In this document: positions 1 to 11,746 of the stretch, piece by piece | Layout: each line of letters opens with the position of its first letter | Position numbering within the stretch: position 1 is the first letter of the stretch | Source of the DNA: Acanthococcus lagerstroemiae | Taxonomy: Eukaryota > Arthropoda > Insecta > Hemiptera > Eriococcidae | Direction: 5' to 3' | Assembly: GCA_031841125.1 (NCBI GenBank) | Contig: CM063112.1 | Location: 22,780,603 to 22,844,602 of the forward strand | DNA length: 64,000 bases | Program-made: the position numbers and the translations under genes | The notes under the pieces: generated by a model | The model's input: the letters and a program-made list of their open reading frames with translations, nothing else | Told to the model about the DNA's origin: nothing | Databases searched by the model: none

Positions 1-635
1 CGATAATCCTTTGCCAAGATAGGCTCGAACATTGGAGTATATGTTGATAAAATTTTTCAAAAAATTACTCTACGTCAATTTTTACGGCAGATTTGAATTA
101 GTCTCGGGAGACTGAAAAATTTTGATTATGTTTCGATGTCGTAGTTCTCGAAATATATAAAAGTGTTTGTTTGCCTGCGTGTGGATGTGTGTGTTTGTTC
201 GAGGTTGGCGGGTGAACCGTAAGAGCTGAGGGTAGGAATGGATACTGGGAGTTGGTCTCCCTCGAAATATCTAAATATCTACCAACATAACTTATTTATC
301 ATGTTTCATCTATAACTTTTTTCTAACATTTTTCATTCAGACCCCCCCCCCCCCCGTAAAATCTTCTGTATTCGCTACTGACTGAGGGGTTTGAACTTTA
401 AGGATGTGTTTGTATAAACTCTGAATAGGTTTTAGACTAGAAAAAAAAATCGGTACTCTTATTAGGAGGGGGGTACAGAATTTTGCCACCTCTAGACCTA
501 ATTTTTTTAGTTGGATTTTTCGGAATTAATTTACATTGAATTTATCCACATTATGTTGAAATTTGGTGGCTGTAACTGTCTCCCTCCCGAAGTATCTAAA
601 TACCTACCAACGCAACTTTTTTATTATGTAGTATC
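1..635. repeat. Satellite-like degenerate tandem sequence
   Basis: Two copies of a motif near GAAATATCTAAATATCTACC (around 255 and 590) are about 335 bp apart. The part from about 385 to 600 matches 14666-14880, sharing ATTTGGTGGCTGTAACTGTC and TCGGTAC..CTTATTA. This is the same family as the array at 13.7-14.9 kb. No gene seen. Confidence 0.55.
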
Positions 636-1104
636 AGTTCCAGCAATGGAAGTGGTAAAATAAAACTGAACCATCTATGATTCGCAGACGATGTTGTACT
701 GATAAACGGGGATAAAGATACTACAGGAAATGGGAGAAAAGTTGACAGATGTAAGTGCAGAGGAGGATTTAGAAATGAATAAGAGTAAAACAAAACAATT
801 ATCCAGTATGGAAGGGGAATGTATACCACAATACAAGAAACTGAAAGAGAAAAAAATCTCCGAATTCGACTATTTGGAACAGCGATATAATAGTTTGAAA
901 ACAGAACGAATAGAGTGATAACTAAAAGAATAAATAAAGCATGGCCAAGCTTCTGAACTTAAAAAAACATGTGTAAAGGTAAAATAAAGATTGAAACAAA
1001 GACGAAAATATTGAAAAGATGCACTCTAACAGTCCTCACCTATGGAGCCCAAACGTGGGCCCTAACGAAGAAGTAAATTAAAAAATTAAATACCACAGTG
1101 AGAA

Positions 1105-1330
1105 CAGGGACGAAACTGAGGGGGGACACGGGAGGGCAGCTCCTCCAAGCCTCCGCCGGAGTTGGGAAACTTTAGTATAGTTGGATCAGAAGTTGGGAAA
1201 ATTCAAAAAAGTCAAAAGAGATTTCGAGTTGTTTTTTTTCCTTCTTAATTTGATTCTTGGGAATTTTGAGTTGAGTCAGTTGGGAATTTCACAACCCCTC
1301 CCCCAGGAAAAACTCTTCGCTACGTTCCTG
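1105..1330 (-). mobile_element. hAT-type MITE inserted in LINE
   Basis: Ends are CAGGGACGAAAC and CGCTACGTTCCTG, flanked by 8 bp duplications AGTGAGAA and AGCGAGAA (7/8). The minus-strand interior (TTCCCAACTGACTCAACTC) matches the MITEs at 24640 and 42465. Confidence 0.7.
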
Positions 1331-1661
1331 AGCGAGAAGGATGGAACAACGTATACTAAGGTGAAGAATAAAAGACAAAGTGAAAAACGAAAGAATAAGA
1401 GAGGAAAAAGGTATGAAAGAGGTAAGTTGAAGATCAAGAAATTAAAATGGGATTACGCGGGACATATCGCACGTCAAGAAGGGCACGATAGAACAAAATT
1501 ATCAGTGAGTGGGAATCTTTCAACAAAAAAAGAAGGAAAGAAAATCCAGGAACAAAATGGCATGATATAAAAAAAATTACGGGAATAATGTAGGAGAGAA
1601 TAGCTTAAGACTGAAAAAGATGGAAAAAAGCTGGGGAGGCCTATACCTGAAGGGTCTGAAT

Positions 1662-1916
1662 CAGTGGCGGATCTAGAAATTTTCCAAGGATGAGGTTTTA
1701 AGAAGATGAAACTTTTTCCACCTCCGCCCCCTAAAAACCGAGATGGATGTAATTTTAAATAATTTCTAAAGGCAAGTTTCATAGTGTGATTAAATCGTTT
1801 CAAAATGAACATTGTATACTGTAGAGTGCTGCAGATACTCAAAAACAGGAGAAAAACTCAAAATTCGCAATGTATTTTTCTTTTTCTTCGGTCCTTGCCC
1901 CATAGATCCGCCGCTG
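1662..1916. mobile_element. hAT-type MITE (CAGTGGCGGATC family)
   Basis: Begins CAGTGGCGGATCTAG and ends ATAGATCCGCCGCTG, an inverted repeat. Flanks are GTCTGAAT and GTCTGAGT (7/8, 8 bp). Same family as 35186-35390. No coding potential. Confidence 0.8.
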
Positions 1917-1995
1917 GTCTGAGTAGTTTGGTGTATGAAGAGTGTACATCTTCTATTGTATGTATTTATCAAACTGTAGAACTACACAAATAAAA

Positions 1996-3377
1996 GGCTG
2001 ATATTAATTACTATCACAAAGACTTCAGTTTTTGGACATCATATTTAGCATTTATATTTTAATTATCCAATTGAATTTTTAAGAACCCTAGCATCTTTCT
2101 GAACGATACAAACATGAAGTGATAAACTGCAAATAAATCAGGACACTCCGAATGAATGCAATATGACTTGAAGAACAGGTGTCCAGGAGGTCGGGACCCC
2201 CTTGCAACTTCGTCAAATAGTTTTTTTCCTTCTAATTTTAGCACCCCCCCCCCCATCTAACTCACGTAAACCAACTCACTTTAGCCCACGTTCTAGATGA
2301 GCCGCGAAGCGGGTCAGCTATTATAGATTACAGTATATAGATGGCGTGAGCATGCGCAGAATGTGCGAATTTCAGCGCACGCTGACGGCGTTGTTTTCAA
2401 CTCTGCGAAAATTTTACAAGAGACCTTTTTAATGTAAATTTTAATAAGAAACAACTTTTGTTTGAAACCCTTTTCCAAAAAACGTTTTCTACGCGAGATA
2501 TTTCCGAAAAAAAATTTATTTCGGAGTCTTTGAAGGCCTGTGGAGGGCTTAGCTCAGCCGGGATCGTTGTGGACTTTTAGTATGTTAATTAAGGAGTCAT
2601 TCCGAAGACATTCCAAAGAAATCTTTGATATCATTTATGTTCATATCCGGCCCTTTTTTGTCTAATTTTCCTGGGGGTAGCTAAAACCAGGTAGAGCATA
2701 GGACATCCAAGACTGTACCAGTTCATTATAGAGATGAGGGTAATTGGCGGGTATAGAAAATAGATAAATTTCTGCTGTAAGAGTCTGTGTGACTTTTACT
2801 TTAGTTCCTGATCGCAGTACCAGAGTGCTGAGTCTATGGCACATGCGAGATACGAAAAACGAATAAACACACTGAAATCTCGACTACGCAAATATACAAA
2901 TCTGGGTAATTACCTGGGTCGTGTTCTCCGGCAAACTATATACTCGAATATTTGTATTTTTATTGGTCGTACGCTATTTAGTCGAAGAGTCTTGCGCCTC
3001 TATCTGCCGCGTCATAAAAACTAGATACTCGTCGGATCTGGCTAAAGATAAATAAAACGCATTACTATACAGCAAAACAAATAATGTACGCTAGAGCGAA
3101 GTGTTATGTGGTGTTATTGTATACTCGACTTCGTTTATTGCTCATTAAATTCTGTACAGTCGATTTCGAAAAGAGGTTTCGAACGTACCTATATTATTTT
3201 GATATGCGCTCGTTACTGTACTCCGGTGAATTTGGTCTTAGAATTCGTTTTTTTCTTAAATATTTCGCGTGCAAACTTCATGTTCAAACACTATTTATCC
3301 TTCTCTTCAAGTTGGCCATGATGCCACAAGGGCTTTTTTGTAATACTGCGAGTTTAAGTATTATCTTTCGGAACTGT
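1996..3377. other. No feature recognised
   Basis: AT-rich, mostly low-information sequence with a poly-C tract near 2245. A GAGCCGCGAAGCGGGTC hairpin near 2298 recalls Helitron-type hairpins, but no terminus follows. Short open frames here lack domains or splice context. Confidence 0.5.
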
Positions 3378-3385
3378 TTCACAAC

Positions 3386-3888
3386 CAGAGGTGCTTAGCT
3401 AATCGTATTGGCTAAAAACAGCTAAAAACTAGGTCTGGGGAATCGAATAGCTACAACTAAAATTAATAGCTAATTCAATTTTATTGGCTAACTAATGGCT
3501 AAAGCTAAAGCTAAAAATCAATACAGGACATTTTTGAAAATCGTACTCGAAAATGACTTCATTGACCATTATATCAAGTGAAAATAATTCGCAATTTGTA
3601 TAAAGATATGAATTAGGTACGTTGTTGTTGTTAAGAGTTAAACTACAATGAAAAGGGAAATTGCAATTCAGGTCTAATCACTTCACTGTTGATAATAAAT
3701 GTATACACTAAAAAGGCCTCTAAGTTCTCTTGTGATAAGGTCTCTTAATTGAATTTCAATTTGTTGTATTTTTTAGCTTTAGCTGATTTTGATTGACTAA
3801 CAAATAAGCTAATGCAAGAACGGCTAGCTAGTAACTAGCTAAAATCAAGCAAATGAAGATCGGCTAATGGCTAAGCTAAGCACCTCTG
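3386..3888. mobile_element. GCTAA-rich hAT-type MITE
   Basis: A 503 bp element with inverted ends CAGAGGTGCTTAGCTAA and GCTAAGCACCTCTG. It is flanked by 8 bp duplications TTCACAAC and TTCATAAC (7/8). Subterminal regions are built from repeated GGCTAA / AGCTAAA words. No open frame. Confidence 0.85.
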
Positions 3889-3991
3889 TTCATAACCTGT
3901 TTATATGATCGCTGACTGTTTTGCAAGTTCCAATGAAAACAAAACCGGAAGATCACCCCCCCCCCCGAATTTAAAGATATAACTTTTTCAT

Positions 3992-4305
3992 TGGTGGAGC
4001 GTATGGCGATGCAAGCGTACCAAATTAGCTCCCCAGACGCCGCACGCCTGGCCCCGGATACTACCCTCCCGAGTATCGCATCAGTGACCAGAGGGATGTC
4101 TTGAGGCTGGCCCAGGCTTCCATTTTGCCCCTCCGCTTCTGATTCGCGCTGTCTTGCCAGGGCCACTATGGAACACCCTACTGACCGAGAAACGCTCTCC
4201 CAGCATTAACTTGAAATTCGGGTGCACCACAGACGGACGCGCTTCCTTCCTTCACCCCTCACCTTCTCGTCTTGGTACGTGTGGCGACGCAGGAAGGTGG
4301 AAGGA
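3992..4305 (-). mobile_element. Copy of GC-rich dispersed repeat (TGGTGGAGC family)
   Basis: Starts with TGGTGGAGCGTATGGCGATG, the same terminus as the element at 11363. Its body is the reverse complement of 30930-31170 (shared blocks around the GAGTATCGCATCAGTGACC and TTCGGGTGCACC words). The far end lacks the inverted terminus, so the copy is truncated. Confidence 0.6.
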
Positions 4306-5514
4306 TTCTCGTATTACCCCTGTAATATATGCTGCGGAGAACAAAAGAAATGAGATGTCTCGAGCGATGCCCAGTATACGTGTTTGCCCCCTCCCCCTCA
4401 CACATGTTTCTGGAGTTAGACGATACAAAAAGAAACATTTTTAGTTGAAAAGTTGGAGTATCACAGGAAATTGTCTGAGAGGTCGTTATCTTAACATACT
4501 AAACATTCCACCTTGTACTCCCTGTCCGCAGTTCTTATCTCCAGTATTCGGAGAAAAATTACCAAACGAATACTACTGCGAATATAATTTTCTGTAAAAT
4601 GGTGATTTACATGTTTTTGAATCTGTGAGAGAAGGCTGTTGTTCAACACAAAGTCATACGAACAGAAGAAATCCCAATTTGCTACTGTAGACAATTCCGT
4701 ACCTCCATCGCTATCCATCCCTGAATATTTTTTCATCTCCATATTTGTAAAGTGTTTTTGTGTTTCCTTGGTTTATAGAACGACTGTGGGACTTATTATC
4801 AAGCTTTTATAAAACGAAGTTTGAAATCGGGGTAACAAAAGTCGCTGAATTTAGTTTTTGGCTTGAGTTTGCGCGAAAGTTGAAAATTATGACAAAAGAG
4901 GGAGGGGGTCGTAGACAGGGACATAACAAAGGCAGTACTGAGGGGAAGGAGATTGGGGAAATGCCAACTTGAATCAACTAAATTCTGTTCAGTTTGTACT
5001 AATATTTGAAAGTAAATAAAAAATAATGAAAAAAATAGAATAAAAAATAGGGGTGTGCTTTTTCAGTGTTGCGAACTTGACCGAGTTACGAATTCTGACC
5101 CCCCAAAAGATTGAGAGGGAGCGATCTCTTCTCCTTTCTCGTAGCTCCTTCCCTGATGATGGACCAAAATTAAGTTAAATGCATTACGTATGGGTGTCAA
5201 GGAGTCGGCGACTGGCATTGAAATTCGATTAATACGGTTCTGGCTACCGGATTTTAAAGCTTAAGATCATTATAAAATTACAGTTTCTACTCTCAACTTT
5301 AGTGTCGATTTTTTGACAAATTAGGAAGGACCTCACGATACGTATTTCAGACTAATTTAGCACCCTTTTGTTTCTCAAATAACATATTGAAGATGAAGAA
5401 TTTTTCAAAAAATACAAATTATAAATTAGTTTTTCTCTTTTCTCAAAGCTAAAAAAAGTCTGTGTAGTACGGCTGAGGTTTCGTGTTCATCTGATTTCCC
5501 TCCGTTCGACTATC
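4306..5514. other. No feature recognised
   Basis: Unique-looking non-coding sequence. Short open frames near 4491-4742 (minus) and 4760-4972 (plus) show no domain or convincing splice sites. Confidence 0.5.
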
Positions 5515-6150
5515 AGCTGAATGGGAACTTTCAATCATTGGTCACTACATTTGATTTTGATAGTAGTTTTACCTTAAGTTGAAAATTTGGAGCTGGTGAA
5601 GCTCAGGAGACCTATTTTATGAAACTTTTATCACGATACCACAAATCGTTACAGTGGTAACTTGTACAGTAAACCCTATCAAGTTACCACTGTAACGATG
5701 TGTGGTATCGTGATAAAAGGTTCATAATAGGTCTCCAGAATTGAGCTCGTCGGAAAATGTAATAATATCAAATAATGTGTTAACAGCCGAAAGTGCTCTG
5801 GACTACAGATGGAAGAAATTGTGAATTGGCACACCCTTTAAATACAGAATATCGTGGCATTCAGTTTTGATACCAATTTAACCCCCGGTTGAAAATTGAG
5901 ACATCTGAAGAAGGGGTCACAGGTCATAATAACGTAAATTCAAACCGGGGTACAGTTTCACAGACCCTAAATCCTGTTTTAACTTCAATTTGACCATCAG
6001 TTGAAAACTGAGACCTCAAGAGGCGGTGGTTGAAGGTTCACAAATTACACGAAATATCAGTTTTCAGTAGCGAATCGAGTTCTGAAATCAGTTTGATCCT
6101 GAGTTGATAATTTGATAATTGAGTGGAACCGGAAAGAAGGGGATTGAGAG
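5515..6150. repeat. Degenerate tandem repeat
   Basis: A motif close to TTTGATACCAATTTAACCCC followed by GGTTGAAAATTGAGAC recurs near 5555, 5865, 5990 and 6085 with drift. A similar piece occurs at 8860. A foldback (5601-5746) is embedded. Confidence 0.5.
5601..5746. mobile_element. Short foldback MITE
   Basis: Two arms of about 60 bases (GGAGACCTATTTTATGAA with TTCATAATAGGTCTCC, and CACGATACCACA with TGTGGTATCGTG) surround a loop of about 15 bases. The arms differ at only a few positions. Confidence 0.75.
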
Positions 6151-6216
6151 CTAAAATGAAGTGAAATACAATAACATGCATTTCTTTTCTATTTTTGTGT
6201 TTTCTTCTTCTCTTTT

Positions 6217-6325
6217 TCTAATTTGCTCTCGACCCGAGCCCTGAATCCGCCCTTTCGAGCATTACTTCAGAGACATCGGGGAGGCTGTTAGGGCTGTCTT
6301 AGCCCTCTTACCTTCTGGCCTAGGG
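6217..6325 (-). mobile_element. 5'-truncated SINE fragment
   Basis: Matches the body of the SINEs at 31244 and 42713: CTCTCGACCCGAGCCC, CCCTTTCGAGCATTACTTC, GACATCGGGGAGGCTGT. The tRNA-derived head is missing. Confidence 0.7.
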
Positions 6326-6559
6326 TAGTTCTTATTTTCAACTTTTGATTTTGTAATAAGCCACCGCCTAAATTGTTTTCTAATATTGGTGGGGAAAAAA
6401 TGTCTACAAACTGTAAGCAAAATTGGAAAAAGTTAATCCACGTCGTGCGGGGGAGAATTTCTTATGGGAATTAATATTGATTTTTTAGATTTGAGTTTCA
6501 GTCGCTAGCGAAGCCTTCCTGTGTGAGTTTAAAATTATTTTGTTCTTTCCAATGGGAGG

Positions 6560-7060
6560 AGGGGGTTCGAGAGTCACTGAATTCACTGTAGAGGTTATTT
6601 CCTCTCCTCAGCATTTTAGGGTCCACGAGGAGCTAATTTTCAGTTACTCTAATTTTCCTGAATTCTGAATTCTTTACATCAATGCGGTAAGGTTTCTTGG
6701 GTTACTAAATCGATTTCAACAGTTCTTTCTCCCCTTCCTTTACCCCTTCAGGCTCCCCAGAGGGTTAATGTTCAGGTACTCGAGTTTCCCCAATTTCCAA
6801 GTTCTTTACGTGTTAGTAGGGCTCTCTGAGCCCCTGAATTCATTTTTTAGGGTTTTCTCCCCTCCCCTCACCCTTCAGGCTCCGCATAGGGCTATTTCGC
6901 GATTACTCAAACTTTTACATTGCTTGTATTGAAAATAGGGTTTCATGGGCTGCTGAATTCATTTCTGAGACTCTTTTCTTTCTTACATTGCTTGTATTGA
7001 AAATAGGGTTTTGTGGGTTGCTGAATTCATTTCTAGGGCTCTTCGCTATCTGACCCTCAC
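6560..7060. repeat. Tandem repeat array with a recent ~67 bp duplication
   Basis: The last part holds two near-identical units with ACATTGCTTGTATTGAAAAT and GCTGAATTCATTTCT (near 6917 and 6984). Earlier, weaker ~120-130 bp periods share CCCCTTCAGGCTCCSCA-type words near 6745 and 6870. Confidence 0.6.
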
Positions 7061-9181
7061 GGCTTTGGTAGGAAGGTGCTAGCACTGAATAGTATCAATT
7101 CGAAGACATACTACGTCAAAAATATAGTAATTAAAGTCACTGAATCTATATATTTCAGGAAGCTAGGCGCATCATGATTCTGTACTGCTGCACATCGCAT
7201 TCTTGCCGCTTGCAGCCTGTAATTCCATTTTGAATTAGTCGCATTTGTACCAATTTAATTTAATTTGAATATTTTGGTTTTTGTTTCAGGTAAGTTACCG
7301 TTGATCAATACTCGACATCGTAGAATTTATATTTTATGAGCACCATACTTACCAGTTCCTAATTCGTGTATCAACTTTAGAATATGGATAGTTCTTTCAT
7401 CCTGGACTTGAAAGACGTGAATTCTAAGTATTTTTAACAGTATTCATGTTTTTGATAATTTTATTAGAAAGTTTAAGAATTTCTACTTCGTGTATCTTTG
7501 AATTCAGTCAGCGCCATTCCTTTGATTTAACGTTGTACGTAGAACTAGAATCAGTACTTGCAAGGTTTAACTTTCTTGAAAGTTGAGAAGTTGGTCAGTA
7601 AGCCAGAAAACCCTGTATTCGTTATAAACATAGTGAAAATTGGAGTAATCGCTGAATAGCCCCTTGTGGAACCTGAAGCGTTGAATGAAGAACAGAAAGG
7701 AACCCACAAACCATGAATAGTGTAGGGGAGGGGGATATAACCACTACAATGAATTCTGGAACCCTTAAAACATAAATTTGGGAAATAAAATAAATTTTAG
7801 ATTCATGGGGAGACTCCTTGTGACTGAAGTTCAAATTCCAAAATTCAATATTATTTTCCATAAGAACTAATTCCTCCTTGTGGCATGGGTTAACCTTTTT
7901 AGATTTTGCTGAAATCTAACACACAGTGTTCTCTTCAACGGTAAATGTACCAAATATCGCCCACTTTTTTTTTGAGCCGAAAAAAATCCTACCTAAAGTA
8001 CGAATATCTTAAATCTAAGTAGGTTGAGGAATATATGGGACCTCCAACTACAACCCCAGAGGTATTTTTCAAACATTTCAATTAGGGAGCAATCAGATCG
8101 ATTGTTTATAAATAGGTTCCAAAATTGTGATCTTGAAAATGAACTTCAAATATCGCCCACCTAGGAAAATTTGTAAAAACAAAAGGAATTCATGGGTTTA
8201 GACTTGATAATGTTTATTTATTCATAAGTAAGTACTAAACCAATATTTAACTCAAGAATTAAGGCATATAGTACATATTATATCGCTTTTTGTGAAACTT
8301 TTGAATGCCTTCGACAAGTGCATTTCTTGTTTTAAAACTGCCTGTATAGCTCCAGTCATTAAAGTTTGTGACCATCGTCTACGCTTTTCCGGTGGCGGAG
8401 GCGTTTTTTTTTTTCCTGTAAAAATATAATGAAAATTAGGTACGCTACAGATAGGCAATATTAGGGTACTTATCAGTGTTTCATGGAAAATAAATAAAAT
8501 TATTACCGTGTAATAATAAGTGAGAAGAAAACTCATCGGTATCTTATACTTTATAGTGTGGTTGTGAGTGCAACATCGGAAATTTAGGATCGGCACAGTT
8601 TAAGGAATGACAATTTTTCGTAAACGCTAGAAGAACATTTCAACATACAAAAAATTTCTTTCGGTGATAACTTTTTATTTTTGACTTTTGGTTTACGAAG
8701 TTTTCTACAAAAACAATAATCAACAAAAACTACATAATTCCATAATTGGTCACCGGAGAGCGCGTTAAACAGACAAAATATTATCCTTAATCTAGGAACC
8801 GATTTTTTTTTCCCACCAAAAATGCATCAAATAGTAGGTTGTAATGGTTGCTGATTCTAGTATTGATACTAGTTTCACCCTAAATGAAAAACTGAACACA
8901 AATCTACTCGAGGGGAAAATTGGACTAAAAATGCATTTTTTACTTTAAAAATTCGTAATTTTTCTCTTCTGGGAGAAAAAATTGCCTCTTGGAAGTATCT
9001 TCCATCGAAAAAATTTGGCAGCGCCTATACTTAGCACTTGCTGAAATGTATAAAGATTTATTGGAACATATACCCTTACATTTCTCAGAAATTCTTGAGG
9101 GGTACTTGTAACACGGGGTGACTGTGTTCACTTGTTTCTGTACTTACAAGTTTGACACGTTCTATAGACCGTAAAAATTGG
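7061..9181. other. Non-coding sequence
   Basis: Apart from the candidate recursive splice site at 7289/7290, nothing gene-like was seen. The word CAAATATCGCCCAC occurs twice (near 7952 and 8147), a weak sign of a decayed repeat. Minus-strand open frames at 7622-7861 and 8252-8596 have no recognisable domain. Confidence 0.45.
7262..7297 (+). promoter_or_regulatory. Candidate recursive splice site (zero-length exon)
   Basis: A T-rich tract ending TTTGGTTTTTGTTTCAG is followed with no gap by GTAAGT, with TTTAATTTAATTT branch-like sequence upstream. Juxtaposed 3' and 5' splice sites of this form mark ratchet points for stepwise removal of long introns in Drosophila. It lies on the gene's strand, 30.5 kb upstream of the first visible exon. 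The function is inferred and it could be chance. Confidence 0.35.
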
Positions 9182-9189
9182 GTTAGAGA

Positions 9190-9383
9190 CAGGGCCTGAC
9201 TTAGCATTCTCGCGCCTCTAGGCAAAATAAAAATTGCTGCCCACTCAGATTTTCGTTAACACCCAATCCCCTCCAGATTTTCGTTCTTTTTTTTTTTTTA
9301 ATAAATACATGGATTAAAAAAAAAGTCGAAAATTTGCCGCCCTAAGCACGTGTCTATGTTGCCTATACGTAAATAAGGCCATG
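9190..9383. mobile_element. hAT-type MITE
   Basis: Begins CAGGGCCTGACTTAGC and ends ATAAGGCCATG. Flanks are GTTAGAGA and GTTATAGA (7/8). The interior has words such as GCCTCTAGGCAA and TTGCCGCCCTAAGC, seen also in the hAT at 54929. Confidence 0.7.
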
Positions 9384-9491
9384 GTTATAGAACCGGGATA
9401 TTATTTGTAATTTTGATGGGACATTGCGAAACACATTTCCCAAAAGACTGTGACACCGATAACCCCACAAATGTTTCCACAGAATTACGAA

Positions 9492-9616
9492 ATAAGTGTG
9501 CCAAGTAGTACTAAGATGTCGTGACATTGCACATGTTCATGAATGAACGGGGAAAAAGTTGTAAAGTAATGTGATCTATTGAAAGTGCCAAGTAACCAAA
9601 ATTGATGTACTATGTA
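9492..9616 (+). repeat. Dispersed fragment of the 26-27 kb tandem unit
   Basis: Shares GACATTGCACATGTTCATGA and AAGTGCCAAGTAACC with the units at 26325-27610, in the same orientation and spacing. Confidence 0.7.
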
Positions 9617-11362
9617 TACAAGATGTATGCAAAAAAACCAACGAATGTTAGCCATGAGACCTGTACTATTTCTTTATTCCAAAACTCATAAGAAAAAAGC
9701 AAATGAGATATTTCCTTTGAAAGGCCGAGACCCTAATACACGAACGTATGTCCTCGGCATCTCTCGAATGCATAAACATCCAATTTGTAGTGATGACGGA
9801 AAATCGATTATCCAATTTTTCCATCATGACAAAAAAATCAAGTCGATTCTTTTTTTTAGAAAAAAAATCTATTATTTTGATATGTGCTGTAATGAAAAAA
9901 TTGAAAATATAAAATAACAGACGAAATAAGTCAACTTATGGGTACTCTACTACTTAAGCATGTTCTGAAATAGATGGCGGACTCGAATGATTTTCCGCGA
10001 AACCTATTTTTAGTTCCAACTCAAGTCACCTCAGCGCTAGTAACGCACCGCGCTCTGATACTCCTGGAGATACTAGAATCATGCCTAGTGATGTTACTTC
10101 AGGTTCGAGCGCTAGAGGAAGACTGCAATTCTGCATTCTCATTTTGCCCCCCCCCCCTCCAACCTATAATAAGGGGACCCTCAAACACGCAATGATGAAA
10201 AATCGATTTTTTTTTTTGCCAGAAATCGACTTACAGATTATTTTGTGAGTTGTATCAAAATCGATTTTTAATAGATTTCTTTCAGTAAAAATCGATTAAT
10301 TGGGCATCACTATCGATTTGTTCTTGTTCGTTCACTGTAGTAATGAGATAGAACACTGAAATTGATCAGTTACCGGCTTCAAGAACAAATAATTCTGTGC
10401 AAAGTCAGCTCTTCAGGTTTTGTTTTTTAGTTTTCTACCAATTGCTACATCACTATGCTGAGTTACATAAGCGCTGACTTTTCAAAATTTACGTTGGTGA
10501 GTACTGACTGCCGTTTCCCCTTCATCTTCGTCCCCCTGGGGTCCTCCCCCAAAAGACAATATGGGTGTCAAAATGCAGGATTTTTCTAGCTGGTTACATT
10601 TTGCGCAATTTTCATGTATTTACAAACATCCTGAAAAATTATTTTATAAAAACACATTTGGTAAACTGAAAGCATAAAAGAATATCAAAGTAGAATACGA
10701 GTGTATTACAAATATTTCTAAGTTTGAATTAAAACCAAAAATATTTTTATATATGTTCTTTGTGAGACATTATCACTCAGTTACAATGAAAAACATTTTT
10801 TCGCGCCTGGCTCCTTCGTACAAACTCGTCTGCCAGTCTTTCTAGGTTTCAATGGTCGATGAACTTGTGTACATTTAAAACGAAAATGTGATTTAATCGA
10901 TTTTGTGTAATGAAATGTACCTAGGATATCTTGAATTGGGCATTTTCCCCCTCAATATTTTTCTACAAATTTTTCCCCCACCCACGTAAGTCAGCGTCTA
11001 TTCTGAGTTGTACACAATAATCAACTTTTATTATGACTGCGATCAAATTCTGCTAGTAAAGATATCAAACACACTCAGTTTCCGTTCATTTTCACTCATT
11101 ATCTGAAACAATTTCTGTAGTGTAATTTAATAAGCTTTTTAAAGCTCTGCACAAACAACCTGATAACTCTGCCTGGAAATAGCGGAATTACACCGAATTG
11201 GTTTTACATGATAGCTACAACATCCTACATTATGAGTTACGCGCAGTGTTGCCATAAATTCTATTTTCCCCTTCGTACTCGTAGGAGTGATAAAAACATA
11301 CGTGTGCCAAGTCACCCCTTGTTACATGTTTTGTATTTTCCTAAAGATAAAAGGGTATCTTT
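9617..11362. other. Mostly unique non-coding sequence
   Basis: A weak MITE candidate (about 10190-10312) is rich in ATCGATTTTT words and ends GGGCATCACTA, but its ends and duplications are unclear. Poly-C near 10147. Two short plus-strand frames (9612-9917, 9974-10195) have no recognisable domain. Confidence 0.4.
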
Positions 11363-11689
11363 TGGTGGAGCTTATGGCGATGCGTGCATGCCAGATTGGC
11401 TTCCCAGACACCGCACCCCTGGGTGAGTGAAGAGGAAGCGCGTCCGGCTGTGGGGAGTCCAAATTCCAGGTTAGTACTGGGAGCGTTAACTTCGATTAGT
11501 AGGGGACCCCATGGTGGCCCTCGCAGGACGACGCGCACCGGAAGCGGAACAGTGAGATGGGGGCTCGGGTCGGCCTCAATGTTTCCCTCCGCGGCTACTG
11601 ATGCGATACTCGAAAGGGTGGTTTTAGGGGCCGCCGTGTGGTGTCTCAGGGACCACTTTGGCATGCGTGCATCGCCATATGTCACACCA
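11363..11689 (+). mobile_element. Inverted-repeat element, TGGTGGAGC family
   Basis: The left end TGGTGGAGCTTATGGCGATG mirrors the right end ATCGCCATATGTCACACCA; the inverted termini are about 31 bp. The GC-rich body matches 30930-31178 in the same orientation. A partial inverted copy (GTATCGCATCGGTG) continues to about 11745. Apparent open frames here are by-products of the GC-rich repeat. Confidence 0.65.
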
Positions 11690-11746
11690 CATCACCCCTG
11701 GTCCTGAAAACTACCCTTTCGAGTATCGCATCGGTGAAAGATGAGG

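Larger units (their letters stand above)
640..1995 (+). mobile_element. Decayed non-LTR retrotransposon 3' half
   Basis: Reading through stops, the sequence gives the reverse transcriptase box FADDVVLI near 690-725, then a TLTVLTYGAQTWAL block near 1030, and a C-terminal KLKWDYAGHIARQEG block near 1440. This order is standard for the RT C-terminal half of arthropod LINEs. It is broken by stops, frameshifts and two MITE insertions (1105-1330 and 1662-1916), so it is a pseudogene. A probable 3' UTR runs to about 1995. Confidence 0.65.

Noticed and set aside
2555..2630. tRNA-like start GGGCTTAGCTCAGCCGGG
   Set aside because: Resembles an A box, but no B box or acceptor-stem pairing follows at tRNA spacing.
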